Positions 8,629 to 17,314 of a stretch of 41,502 nt of DNA are shown piece after piece. Positions within the stretch are counted from its first letter, which is position 1; each line of letters opens with the position of its first letter. Source of the DNA: a candidate division WOR-3 bacterium (GTDB lineage: Bacteria > SDB-A); the NCBI GenBank assembly GCA_016934535.1, contig JAFGSQ010000024.1, forward strand, positions 1-41,502, written 5' to 3'. The notes under the pieces are model-generated. The model was not told the origin of the DNA and made no database searches. It saw nothing but the letters and a program-made list of their open reading frames with translations. Made by a program: the position numbers and the translations under genes.

Positions 8629-11041
8629 CCTCAAAGTATCATTTAAGTTTAAAACCTATTGGTATGTGATCATTATAGCCGTTTTATTATTGATTTCATT
8701 CGGTTATATGCTGCTTCCGGGAAGAATGCTCGATTGCGGAGATCAGCTTCTCGGGTACTCAAACAAATTATTCTCCTCTTCTAATATGCTCCACGGAAAG
8801 GGCATCCCCTTGTGGAATCCTTATCTTTTTTCCGGATTGCCTTTCATAGGGGCAATGCACGGAGACATACTTTATCCTTCTCTTTTTCTTCGCCTGATTT
8901 TTCCTCCTGAATATGCGCTTGCGCTTTTATTTTTGCTTCATTTTCTTTTTGCGGGAATTTTTATGTTTTTCTTGGCGAAAGAATTGGGTTCGGATAATTC
9001 TGTGTCCCTTCTCATAGCCTTTTTGTACATGTTCACCGGAATAATTATTTCACAGGTAAATCCGGGGCACGACGGCAAAGTAATCGTGGAATCTTTCACG
9101 CCAGCTGTTTTTTTGTTTCTCACAAAAGGGATTCGCACGAGAAGATTGTTCTATTATCTTGTCAGCGGGGGATTTATCGGACTGTGCCTTTTGGCGCCGA
9201 ATGTCCAGTTGACTTATTACATGTTGATGGGAACCTTGATATGGTTTGTATCGGAACTCGTAGGTAATTATAAAAAAGATTTTAAAAATTACTATAAAAA
9301 CATTTCTTTTGCTTTGATAGCTTTGGGATTCGCTTTAGCGGTTTCTGCCGCTCAATTTATACCATTTCTCGAATACAGCTCTCTCTCACCAAGACAAACA
9401 ACCAGAGGATGGGAATTTGCAACGAGTTGGTCAATGCCTTTACCCGAATTTTTCGACGCGATGATTTCCGGATTTTCAGGTATTAAAGAAAAATACTGGG
9501 GTGAGAATTTTTTTAAACTGCACACAGAATACATGGGTGTCATTCCGTTTTTATTCGCCCCTTTGGCTTTATTCTCAAAAAATAACCGAGACAGGAGAAG
9601 AGCATTTACGTTGGCAGGAATATCCGCCTTTTTCCTCATTGTTTCATTTGGAGGTCACACGGCTTTTTATAAACCTCTCTATATACTTATACCGGGATTC
9701 AATAAATTCAGAGCGCCCAGCATATCTTTTTTCATGTTCTGTTTCTCTCTAATTGCATCGACGTCTTTGACCATGAAAAACATACTCGCATCAGAAATTA
9801 AAAAGATGCCTTTGATTGTATTTTCGATCTTACTTTTAATTCTGATTGCATTGAGTCCGGCCCTGGCCTCAAAAATTGCTCAAAACTCCGATAAAATTGC
9901 TTTAGCTGCTCAAAACACGAAAGAATTAAACAGCGGAGCGATGATCTCATCTTTCGTTTTAATTTTTTCTGTTGCATCCATACTGCTCTGTTTAAAATAC
10001 CCCGAAAAAAAACGCTACATTTTCTTTCTTTTCTGTTTCGTCGCTTTTACTGATTTATACAGAACTAACAGCAAATTCGTACAATTCATCAGGGATGATT
10101 CAGGTAAATACCTTTCGGCGGAAGAAATATACAAACCGGATTTTTCCGTTAATTTTGTAAAAAACAACGATTCTCTTTACAGAATAATGCCAACTACATA
10201 CTTCGATCTGCTGATAACTCAAAACGGAGTTCGTCCTGTTGACAATCATTCCAGCGACAACTACCTGATGGCGAACGGACTTTATTCGCCGGGCGGATAT
10301 CACGGAAACCAGCTTCAGAGATATCAGGACCTCATAGGTCTTCCGCAGACTATAATGTTCCAGAACGGAGGACTTCTGTCGGAAAACATAAATCTTTGCA
10401 GACTTCTCGGCATCAAATTCCAGCCTCTCAGCAAAATCCTGTACTCGGAAATCGTGAGACTTTCCTCCGAAGATCCCGACAGGGCCGCTCAGCTCGCAGA
10501 CATGTTCGGGCTTTGTAAAACCGGTCGCATCAGGATGGATTCAGGCGTTGTCGTAGACGCGGGCAACATGGTTTTGCTTGTAGACACTCTCGCTCTGCCT
10601 AAAGCCTTTCTCGTTCCTTCATGCAGAGTAATAACTGATGACGAAGCCTGCCTGGCCGCAGTCCACGACGAAAACATCGATTTCTCCAGGACTGTTATTC
10701 TCTCTGAAGAGCCCGGTATTGCCGGCTCATCAGGAGGAAGCGCCGAGATAACAGAATACTCGCCCGACCGAATAAAAGTTTCAATCACTACTGAAGGGCC
10801 CTCTTTTCTCGTCATAAACGACAATTACGCCCCGGGTTGGAAAGCATACGTAGACGGAAATAATACCGAAATTTTAAGGGCGTATTACTCTCTTCGGTGT
10901 GTTCCGGTTTCATCGGGCGGAGAACACGAATTGCTGATGATTTACGATCCTCTTTCTGTTAGAATTGGATATGCAGTTACGCTTGCGGCTATAATCTTAT
11001 GGTCAATCCTCATGATAATCAGCTGGAGGAAAAAAATATGA
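8606..11041 (+). CDS. YfhO-family GT-C-type membrane glycosyltransferase
   Basis: The start is GTG with GGAGG 4 nt upstream, inside the end of the preceding gene. The first 500 residues hold about a dozen transmembrane segments, with the early loop DCGDQLLGYSN and WNPYLFSGLPF that is characteristic of YfhO proteins. The last 280 residues are a soluble domain ending in one more transmembrane helix, with NDNYAPGWKAYVDG, the usual YfhO C-terminal motif. In Firmicutes, YfhO uses undecaprenyl-phosphate sugar made by a GT2 enzyme (CsbB) to glycosylate lipoteichoic acid. Here the next gene is such a GT2, joined by an ATGA overlap. The acceptor in this organism is unknown. GC content is visibly higher in the soluble half than in the membrane half. 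Confidence 0.85.
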   Translation: MGKQSKNDLKVSFKFKTYWYVIIIAVLLLISFGYMLLPGRMLDCGDQLLGYSNKLFSSSNMLHGKGIPLWNPYLFSGLPFIGAMHGDILYPSLFLRLIFPPEYALALLFLLHFLFAGIFMFFLAKELGSDNSVSLLIAFLYMFTGIIISQVNPGHDGKVIVESFTPAVFLFLTKGIRTRRLFYYLVSGGFIGLCLLAPNVQLTYYMLMGTLIWFVSELVGNYKKDFKNYYKNISFALIALGFALAVSAAQFIPFLEYSSLSPRQTTRGWEFATSWSMPLPEFFDAMISGFSGIKEKYWGENFFKLHTEYMGVIPFLFAPLALFSKNNRDRRRAFTLAGISAFFLIVSFGGHTAFYKPLYILIPGFNKFRAPSISFFMFCFSLIASTSLTMKNILASEIKKMPLIVFSILLLILIALSPALASKIAQNSDKIALAAQNTKELNSGAMISSFVLIFSVASILLCLKYPEKKRYIFFLFCFVAFTDLYRTNSKFVQFIRDDSGKYLSAEEIYKPDFSVNFVKNNDSLYRIMPTTYFDLLITQNGVRPVDNHSSDNYLMANGLYSPGGYHGNQLQRYQDLIGLPQTIMFQNGGLLSENINLCRLLGIKFQPLSKILYSEIVRLSSEDPDRAAQLADMFGLCKTGRIRMDSGVVVDAGNMVLLVDTLALPKAFLVPSCRVITDDEACLAAVHDENIDFSRTVILSEEPGIAGSSGGSAEITEYSPDRIKVSITTEGPSFLVINDNYAPGWKAYVDGNNTEILRAYYSLRCVPVSSGGEHELLMIYDPLSVRIGYAVTLAAIILWSILMIISWRKKI

Positions 11042-11751
11042 AAGCCCTCGTAGTGATACCGACTTACAACGAAATTGAGAACATTGAAAAAATATTAATC
11101 AAGATACTCGAACAGGACGACAGACTGGATGTCCTCGTAGTTGACGATTCTTCTCCCGATAACACAGGCGAAAAAGTCCTCGAAATGAGAAAAAGCAGAC
11201 CGAGGATACATCTCAAAAGACGTTCCGGAAAGATGGGGCTCGGAACGGCTTATGTCGACGGATTCAAATGGGCAATAGAGAATAAATACGACTGCGTTTT
11301 CGAAATGGACGCGGATTTCTCTCACGACCCGACGATGCTTCCCGTATTTCTCGAAAAAATAAAGAAATACGACCTGGTAATAGGTTCAAGATACATAAAC
11401 GGAGTCAGCGTAATCAATTGGCCCATGAGCAGGCTTCTTTTGAGTTATTTCGCCAATAAATACGCCTCTCTTGTCACAGGCTGCCCCATAAAAGACCTTA
11501 CCGGCGGATTCAAATGTTTCAGAAGACAGACGCTCCAATCTCTCGACCTGAACAGGATCCATTCCGACGGATATTCCTTTCAAATTGAAATAGATTTCAA
11601 AGCCTACGCCAAGGGTTTGAAAATAAAGGAGATTCCTATTATTTTCGCCGACAGAACCGAAGGCAAGAGCAAGATGTCGAAAAAGATAATCTGGGAAGCA
11701 ATTTTCATGGTCTGGCGTCTCAGAATGGCAAAGATTTTCAGAAAATTATGA
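11038..11751 (+). CDS. Polyprenyl-phosphate sugar synthase, GT2 family (Dol-P-mannose synthase-like)
   Basis: I place the start at the ATG at 11038, which overlaps the YfhO stop as ATGA and follows AGCTGGAGGA; a GTG 39 nt upstream in frame has no such support. The 237-aa protein shows the GT2 A-fold motifs: VVIPTYNE, VVDDSSPDNTG, the metal-binding DADFSHDP and VIGSRY-x-x-G. Conserved DLTGGFKCFRR matches DPM1-type enzymes. It lacks the C-terminal transmembrane pair of CsbB/DPM-GtrA types and so is the short, peripheral form. It would transfer a hexose from a nucleotide sugar (GDP-Man or UDP-Glc type) to polyprenyl phosphate, giving the donor for the YfhO-like enzyme. It overlaps the next gene by ATGA. 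Confidence 0.88.
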   Translation: MKALVVIPTYNEIENIEKILIKILEQDDRLDVLVVDDSSPDNTGEKVLEMRKSRPRIHLKRRSGKMGLGTAYVDGFKWAIENKYDCVFEMDADFSHDPTMLPVFLEKIKKYDLVIGSRYINGVSVINWPMSRLLLSYFANKYASLVTGCPIKDLTGGFKCFRRQTLQSLDLNRIHSDGYSFQIEIDFKAYAKGLKIKEIPIIFADRTEGKSKMSKKIIWEAIFMVWRLRMAKIFRKL

Positions 11752-13136
11752 TAGTCAGCAAAACCGAAAAAATAAACAAATTTTTCTGTCTTTGGGACAT
11801 ACTTGCGACAATTCTTCTTTTCGTGTTTCTCCAGTTTTTCGTTCAGATGTTTTTCGCCGAGACGACCTATCAAACTGCCTTGCAGAGACTGCAGAGGCTT
11901 CCCTGGGTACTGCCGCTTACTGCAGTTCTCTGGGCTTTTTTCCTGAATGCCTATCAAACATATCCGAAATCAGAAACCCGTAAAACGGCTGAACTTCTCC
12001 TCCCTGTATTGAAATCAATTGTAACTTCGGGAAGCATTTTAGGCCTATTTTTCTTTTTGACGAAGTCATACATACAAAGCAGGTCGGTTTTCGTTTTGTT
12101 CATGCTTGCGGATCTCGGCATAATACTGTTAAACAGATTCCTGCTTCTAAAGATAAGGAACAAGCTGATGAAACTGAACATAATCATCATCTCCGACGAA
12201 CGCAACAGCAGAAACATAGAAAAGATAATAAGGAAAAATCTTTCAATAGGAAAAAGGATACTGGATATCATCAGAATCAAAGAAGAAATCACCGATGAGA
12301 GAATGAGTGAAATTTTCGACAAAATAAGCCTCGGAACTGTGGATTGGATAGTAGTAGGACTCGGTCCTTCCAACTACGTACATTTTAAACCTCTCGTCGA
12401 GTTCTGCGAAGAAAAAGGCGTGCCCGTCTCTCTGCTGATAGACACTTCGATAAAACCTAAAATATCCTGGCTAAAAGTCGAAGAGATATCCGGTTTTCCG
12501 TTTTTCACTTTTTACACGACTACGGGAAGAGTGTGGGGACTCATATCCAAAGACATTATTGACAAAGCGCTTGGAGTACTCGGAATTATTGTTTTATTTC
12601 CTCTTCTGGCTCTCATAAGCGCAGCCGTAAAAATATCTTCACCGGGAACTGTAATTTTCAGCCAAATCCGGAGCGGACTTAACGGGAAACCTTTCAAAAT
12701 GCTTAAGTTCAGAACAATGCGGGAAGGTTCCGAAGAGCTTCTTCCATCTCTTCTTGAAAGCAATCTTATCCAGGGTTGTGCGTTCAAACACCCTAAAGAT
12801 CCGAGAGTGACAAAAGTCGGCAAATTCCTGCGCAGGTGGAGCCTCGATGAACTTCCACAGCTCGTTAACATAATTAAAGGGGAAATGAGTTTTGTCGGTC
12901 CGAGACCCCCTCTTCCAGAAGAAGTAAAAATGTACAAGAACTGGCAGAAAAGAAAATTGTCCATGAAACCGGGACTGACTTGCCTTTGGCAAATAGGCGG
13001 CAGAAGCAAAATACTCGATTTCGACAAATGGGTCAAATTGGATCTCGAATACATTGACAATTGGTCGCTGTGGTTAGATATTAAGATCATGATCAAGACT
13101 CTTCCCGCCATAATAAGCGGGATGGGTGCTTACTGA
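11748..13136 (+). CDS. Polyprenyl glycosylphosphotransferase (WcaJ/WbaP-type initiating enzyme)
   Basis: This 462-aa protein starts within an ATGA overlap. It has four N-terminal transmembrane segments (to about residue 130), a soluble Rossmann-like middle region, a membrane re-entrant helix near residue 270, and the C-terminal catalytic sugar transferase domain. The catalytic domain shows SPGTVIFSQIRSGLNGKPF, KFRTM, LRRWSLDELPQL, VGPRPPLPEE and KPGLTCLWQ. These are the signature motifs of the polyprenyl-phosphate hexose-1-P transferase family. The reaction is transfer of sugar-1-phosphate from a nucleotide sugar to undecaprenyl phosphate, the first step in exopolysaccharide or O-antigen repeat assembly. 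It ties this operon to surface polysaccharide synthesis. Confidence 0.92.
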   Translation: MIVSKTEKINKFFCLWDILATILLFVFLQFFVQMFFAETTYQTALQRLQRLPWVLPLTAVLWAFFLNAYQTYPKSETRKTAELLLPVLKSIVTSGSILGLFFFLTKSYIQSRSVFVLFMLADLGIILLNRFLLLKIRNKLMKLNIIIISDERNSRNIEKIIRKNLSIGKRILDIIRIKEEITDERMSEIFDKISLGTVDWIVVGLGPSNYVHFKPLVEFCEEKGVPVSLLIDTSIKPKISWLKVEEISGFPFFTFYTTTGRVWGLISKDIIDKALGVLGIIVLFPLLALISAAVKISSPGTVIFSQIRSGLNGKPFKMLKFRTMREGSEELLPSLLESNLIQGCAFKHPKDPRVTKVGKFLRRWSLDELPQLVNIIKGEMSFVGPRPPLPEEVKMYKNWQKRKLSMKPGLTCLWQIGGRSKILDFDKWVKLDLEYIDNWSLWLDIKIMIKTLPAIISGMGAY

Positions 13137-13152
13137 TAAACACGGAGGTATT

Positions 13153-15300
13153 ATGTTTATATTAGCATTCCTCGCTTTTTTATTATCCGCCGGAGACGGG
13201 ATAACGATTTACACTTCTCACGCTCAAGTCAACAGACTTGAGTTTCTCGGCGGGAAACTAGTCACAATGAGTTCGGGAGGGATCTGTGTTTCCGACTCCT
13301 CGGGACACGAAGTAGTTATTAATAATTCCGACGGACTTCTCGACAACAACGCTATGGACGCAGTCTTCGACGAAAACGGGAACCTCTTCGCCGGGACTTC
13401 CAGCGGGTTGACTGTTTTTTCAAGGGACTTCTCGGAATTCATTCAGCTGACCTCTTTTTTTCAGGGTATACCTCACGGTGAAATCAGGGAACTGGAATAC
13501 AGAGACGACACACTTTGGGCCGGAGGAGAGAACGGCTGTTGGTGCTGGAACACCGGGGGCAATCCTCTCACATTTTCCTACGGACATTCATCGAGATTTT
13601 TATCGGACAGAACCGTCAACGCTCTTTTACTGAACGGAGATATTCTCGCGGCGGGAACAGTAGGCGAACTTTTTTTCATACCCGCCGGAACATTCGGGGA
13701 CACAACAACATACTCCGGTTTCTCAAAAGGATTAAGCGCGCAGGAATCAGTTCTCTCAGTTGTCGTTTACAACGACACTGTATGGATTTCGACGAGCAGT
13801 TACGTTAAATTCCTGTCGGGAGACAGTTTCGTCTCTACAGGGATAAATTCGCGAAAAATGCGCTTGTCCGTCGTTAGAGACACTCTTTTCGTCAACGATT
13901 ACGAAAACTGGTCGGTCAAAAGATGGAACAACGGAACGTGGAATCAATACGGTCCGGGAATTCCGTCGAGACCGGTCAGCGTTTCTTTGAATCCCGACGG
14001 CCGTTTATGCGCGGGAACAGCCACTCTGTCGAATTATTGCTACGAATCAAATTCGTGGAGACAAGTCATGCCTCCGGGGCTTTTTAAACCGCTCGTTTCA
14101 TCCGCCGCCATGCTCCCTAACGGTATAATAGCCGCCATACATTTCGGCAACGATTACGGAGACGCTGTCTCCCTGAGATATCCGGACGGAGAATGGGAAA
14201 TATTAACTTCTCTCAACTACGACACAACCGGTGACTGGGGAGCGGGAAGGTTTATTTCCGTCAGGAACGATTCTACTTTTGTAATAGGGGTCTGGGGCAG
14301 GCCGGGCGCTCTGATTTTCCTTTATCCCGGTAAAACGAGCGCCGACTCCTCCCGTTTCGAAAAACTGGCTCTGCCATACACTCCAAGCGATCAGCAACAG
14401 CCGATAAGCGCTTTGACCGTCGACCCCAACGGAGACGTATGGTGCGCTTCTTTCGACAATCAGGGCCCGTATCTATTCAGGGTAAAACCGGACAACTCGG
14501 TAATAACTTATTACAACAATCTTTTTATATATATTTATTCAATATGCATGCTCAAAGACGGAAGAGTGGCTTTCGGAACGGCTCATTTGAACGCCAACGG
14601 TTTCGCAAGCATTTTCAATCCGTCGGATTCCTCCGTTTCCCCTGAAATACTGACGCTGTCCGGAAACGACATAAACTCAATAGACAACTTTAAGGACCAT
14701 CTTATCTTCATAGGGTCCAACGGCGGTATAAACACATTCGACTTAACCTCTTACACGGTCACAGACACAATAACTAATTCAAACACACAGGGCGGTTTGA
14801 TAGGTCCTTCAGTGGTTTCTCTCCTCTACATTCCCGGAAACGGTCTTTGGGCGTTGTGCGATAACGCGGGGCTCTCGCACAGGAAAGAAGACGGCACCTG
14901 GGAAAAATTCGAACAGCCTTCGACTCTTCCGGGCATTCCTGTAGGAGATAACAGAGGGGGTCTTTTCTATCATGCCGATTCAGGTATTCTGTTAGTCCCG
15001 ACGAGCAAGGGACTTTGCCTGTTTCCAGTAAAAAGCGAATCCGACGCAACCGAGGGTGAACTGCTTGTTTTCCCTAATCCGTGGCGCCTTGACTGCCCAT
15101 TGACTTTAGTGACTGACAGCGCAGAATATTTTTACATTTATTCTATGGACGGAATGCTTGTATATTCTTCGGCTTTATCAGACAATGGAAATCTAGTAAT
15201 ACAACCTCAATCGCTAAGCGAAATTGCGTCCGGTCTTTATTTCGTCGTCGCTAAATCAAACAAGACGACTGCGAGAGGAAGGCTCGTTATCGTAAGATAA
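13153..15300 (+). CDS. Secreted beta-propeller protein with C-terminal sorting domain
   Basis: I choose the ATG at 13153, preceded by GGAGG (13144-13148) and starting a signal peptide (MFILAFLAFLLSAGDG). An in-frame GTG at 13126 lies inside the previous gene and would bury the signal. The 715-aa protein has repeated blades of the sort V-x-x-GDTVW-[IA]-[GS]-T or LWAGG, each ending in a W-x-x-G or FDLTSYTV type strand. These resemble the sensor propellers of hybrid histidine kinases, but no kinase follows. The end (LVFPNPW, YSMDGMLVYSS, ASGLYFVVAK, LVIVR) is a T9SS type A-like sorting domain. It is co-transcribed with the glycan assembly genes, so an exported envelope role is likely; the ligand is unknown. 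Confidence 0.8.
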   Translation: MFILAFLAFLLSAGDGITIYTSHAQVNRLEFLGGKLVTMSSGGICVSDSSGHEVVINNSDGLLDNNAMDAVFDENGNLFAGTSSGLTVFSRDFSEFIQLTSFFQGIPHGEIRELEYRDDTLWAGGENGCWCWNTGGNPLTFSYGHSSRFLSDRTVNALLLNGDILAAGTVGELFFIPAGTFGDTTTYSGFSKGLSAQESVLSVVVYNDTVWISTSSYVKFLSGDSFVSTGINSRKMRLSVVRDTLFVNDYENWSVKRWNNGTWNQYGPGIPSRPVSVSLNPDGRLCAGTATLSNYCYESNSWRQVMPPGLFKPLVSSAAMLPNGIIAAIHFGNDYGDAVSLRYPDGEWEILTSLNYDTTGDWGAGRFISVRNDSTFVIGVWGRPGALIFLYPGKTSADSSRFEKLALPYTPSDQQQPISALTVDPNGDVWCASFDNQGPYLFRVKPDNSVITYYNNLFIYIYSICMLKDGRVAFGTAHLNANGFASIFNPSDSSVSPEILTLSGNDINSIDNFKDHLIFIGSNGGINTFDLTSYTVTDTITNSNTQGGLIGPSVVSLLYIPGNGLWALCDNAGLSHRKEDGTWEKFEQPSTLPGIPVGDNRGGLFYHADSGILLVPTSKGLCLFPVKSESDATEGELLVFPNPWRLDCPLTLVTDSAEYFYIYSMDGMLVYSSALSDNGNLVIQPQSLSEIASGLYFVVAKSNKTTARGRLVIVR

Positions 15301-15301
15301 T

Positions 15302-17314
15302 ATGGGAGCCTACATCCAGCTTTCGGATTTTCTTTGTTCAGCTGAATCAAGTTCTTTTTACTCTGAAAAGCTTAAAAAGCAAGGTTACGGACCATTCGCT
15401 TCCCACACGCTTAGGCTGACAAGATCTGTATCCGGCGCATCTCATTCGAAACAGGCTTCTTTATTCGTCGAGAAACACAGAAAAACAGGTGTTATAAGAG
15501 TTTCTTTCGAAGGCAATTTAAAAACCGAACTGTCGGATATGCTTTTAAAGACTTTGACCAAAAAAAGTTCCGAAAAAAACATTGATCTCGAAAAAACTCT
15601 CTATCATCTGTATTCGAGGATTTCGGAGACTGATCCTGATCTGATCCCCATTCTCGATGCGTCAGTCTATAAACTGGCTGAAATAGCTACCGCTCCAGTA
15701 TTGTTCTCGCTTCCTGCAAAAGACGCTGTAAACAAAGCCAGTTCTGTAGCGGGAAGGCTAAGAGAAGCCCTCAGAAGCGTCAGAAAACTTTTAAAAAGCA
15801 GAAACACCTCTTTCAATCTGTGGCTCGATCTGACAATTTTACCTGTTGTAGGACCTGTGTGGGATGATCTTTCACTTGAAATTGCGTCAAACATAATTAG
15901 CGAACTCGGTCTGCCACCGACTATTTTTTCGTCAATTTACAAATCGGTTTCCAAATACGCTATATCCAGAGAAATCGCCAAGTTCACCGATGAAAAACCG
16001 CGATTCAGCTCGGAAGACCTCTCAATACTTGAAGAGAGGATAAACAGACTCGGTTCGGAAATCTCGATTGAGGACCTGAAAAAACTTGAAAAATCGGCCA
16101 AAAAAAATCCTGTTGAAATCGGCAGAAGCTTTCATTTGATGTCCGAAAAACAATCACTAAGTTTTTCTGATGTAATAAACTCATTCGAAAATCTTTTCGA
16201 ACTGATAGCTTTTCCTCCGGGAGACCTGCTCAATCTGATTTCAGACGAGCTCACTCAGCAATACAGGTTCATTTCTAAAATTGATAAAAAAGATTCCAAA
16301 ATTGAACAGGAAAACATAATTCTTAGAAACCTAAACCTCGCGGGAAAAAAATACATGGCTGACGCAAAAGGCGCGCTCGATGGCGTCAGAGCTATTATTG
16401 TAGGTGTTTTCGAACCCATAATGACCGCAAAATCCTTTATCGAGACACTGAGAATCTGGCCTGACGAAGAACTCAACGAGAGTTGGAGCCCCTGGGACGT
16501 AGCCAATCACGCCGCTCTTGTCCTGGTCGAAAACGAGAATTTCTATCGTTTCGGACTACAAGGAAAAGTCATTCTCGATAGGGACAAGGACCAGCCGCTA
16601 TTCAAAGAAATTAACGAAAAAATAAACTCTTCGTCGGCAATCCTCACTCTCGTCTTCGGAGACATAGAGACTACATCGGACGAAGACACCGAAGGTCTGT
16701 TTTCGAGCGTCTCTGAAATAATAGACCACATTAGAAAAGCGAATCTTTCGATCCGGTCTTTTGGCCCGTTGACTTTTGCTGTTACGGCTGATAATTCCGA
16801 GGGAGGAGCCATGAAGATTGCCAAAGTGCTTGACGCGCTCATACCCTTCGACGAAACTCCCGTGCCGGGGATAGGCATAGCTTCAGCTCCCTACGGAGAG
16901 GGTTTCTTAGCCAAGACTTACTCCGAAGGCGTTCTCGTAGCAGCCGGAGAAACAGTCAAACGCTCCATGATACTTTCCAGGCTTTCATGGAGCGTCAAAA
17001 GGGTTCTGTGTGATCTTTCATCGACTCTTTCCCTAATAAAATATTGCGACGAATTCAGGATACTCCCATACAGAAGCGCTTCCTTTCCGCAGTTTGACGA
17101 CCCGAAGGAAATTCTCGCGAATATTCTGTACAGAAGGACAGAACCTCACGACATCGCTATGATGTCTCCCCCTCTTCACTTTCAGTTTTTCGGAGCTCTG
17201 AACAAGTCCCGCCAGCTGATTTCAACGGACGATTACGGCGGAGATTTGTCAACTCTGACGGGAAGCAACATAGAAGGTCCGGTTTTTTCGATCACGAAAA
17301 AGCGTCCGGATTAA
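15302..17314 (+). CDS. Uncharacterised 670-aa soluble protein with a possible degenerate nucleotide-cyclase-like domain
   Basis: I do not recognise this protein as a whole. It starts 2 nt after the preceding stop with no clear Shine-Dalgarno, so translation is probably coupled. No signal peptide or transmembrane helix is visible. Residues 1-440 or so are mostly helical and charged. Residues about 445-570 read like the class III cyclase fold: a strand ILTLVFGDIE, a helix, a strand pair LSIRSFGPLTFAVT, a helix GGAMKIAKVLDAL, a strand GIGIASAPYGEG and AAGETVKRSMILSR in the position of the VN-x-AAR helix. The metal Asp, Asn and Arg pattern is not intact, so activity is unlikely. Its stop shares the four bases TTAA with the convergent GT4 gene. 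Confidence 0.6.
   Translation: MGAYIQLSDFLCSAESSSFYSEKLKKQGYGPFASHTLRLTRSVSGASHSKQASLFVEKHRKTGVIRVSFEGNLKTELSDMLLKTLTKKSSEKNIDLEKTLYHLYSRISETDPDLIPILDASVYKLAEIATAPVLFSLPAKDAVNKASSVAGRLREALRSVRKLLKSRNTSFNLWLDLTILPVVGPVWDDLSLEIASNIISELGLPPTIFSSIYKSVSKYAISREIAKFTDEKPRFSSEDLSILEERINRLGSEISIEDLKKLEKSAKKNPVEIGRSFHLMSEKQSLSFSDVINSFENLFELIAFPPGDLLNLISDELTQQYRFISKIDKKDSKIEQENIILRNLNLAGKKYMADAKGALDGVRAIIVGVFEPIMTAKSFIETLRIWPDEELNESWSPWDVANHAALVLVENENFYRFGLQGKVILDRDKDQPLFKEINEKINSSSAILTLVFGDIETTSDEDTEGLFSSVSEIIDHIRKANLSIRSFGPLTFAVTADNSEGGAMKIAKVLDALIPFDETPVPGIGIASAPYGEGFLAKTYSEGVLVAAGETVKRSMILSRLSWSVKRVLCDLSSTLSLIKYCDEFRILPYRSASFPQFDDPKEILANILYRRTEPHDIAMMSPPLHFQFFGALNKSRQLISTDDYGGDLSTLTGSNIEGPVFSITKKRPD

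Noticed and set aside
12512-13111. 199-codon minus-strand frame inside the phosphotransferase gene
   Set aside because: Shadow of a conserved catalytic domain on the other strand; the product has no recognisable pattern.
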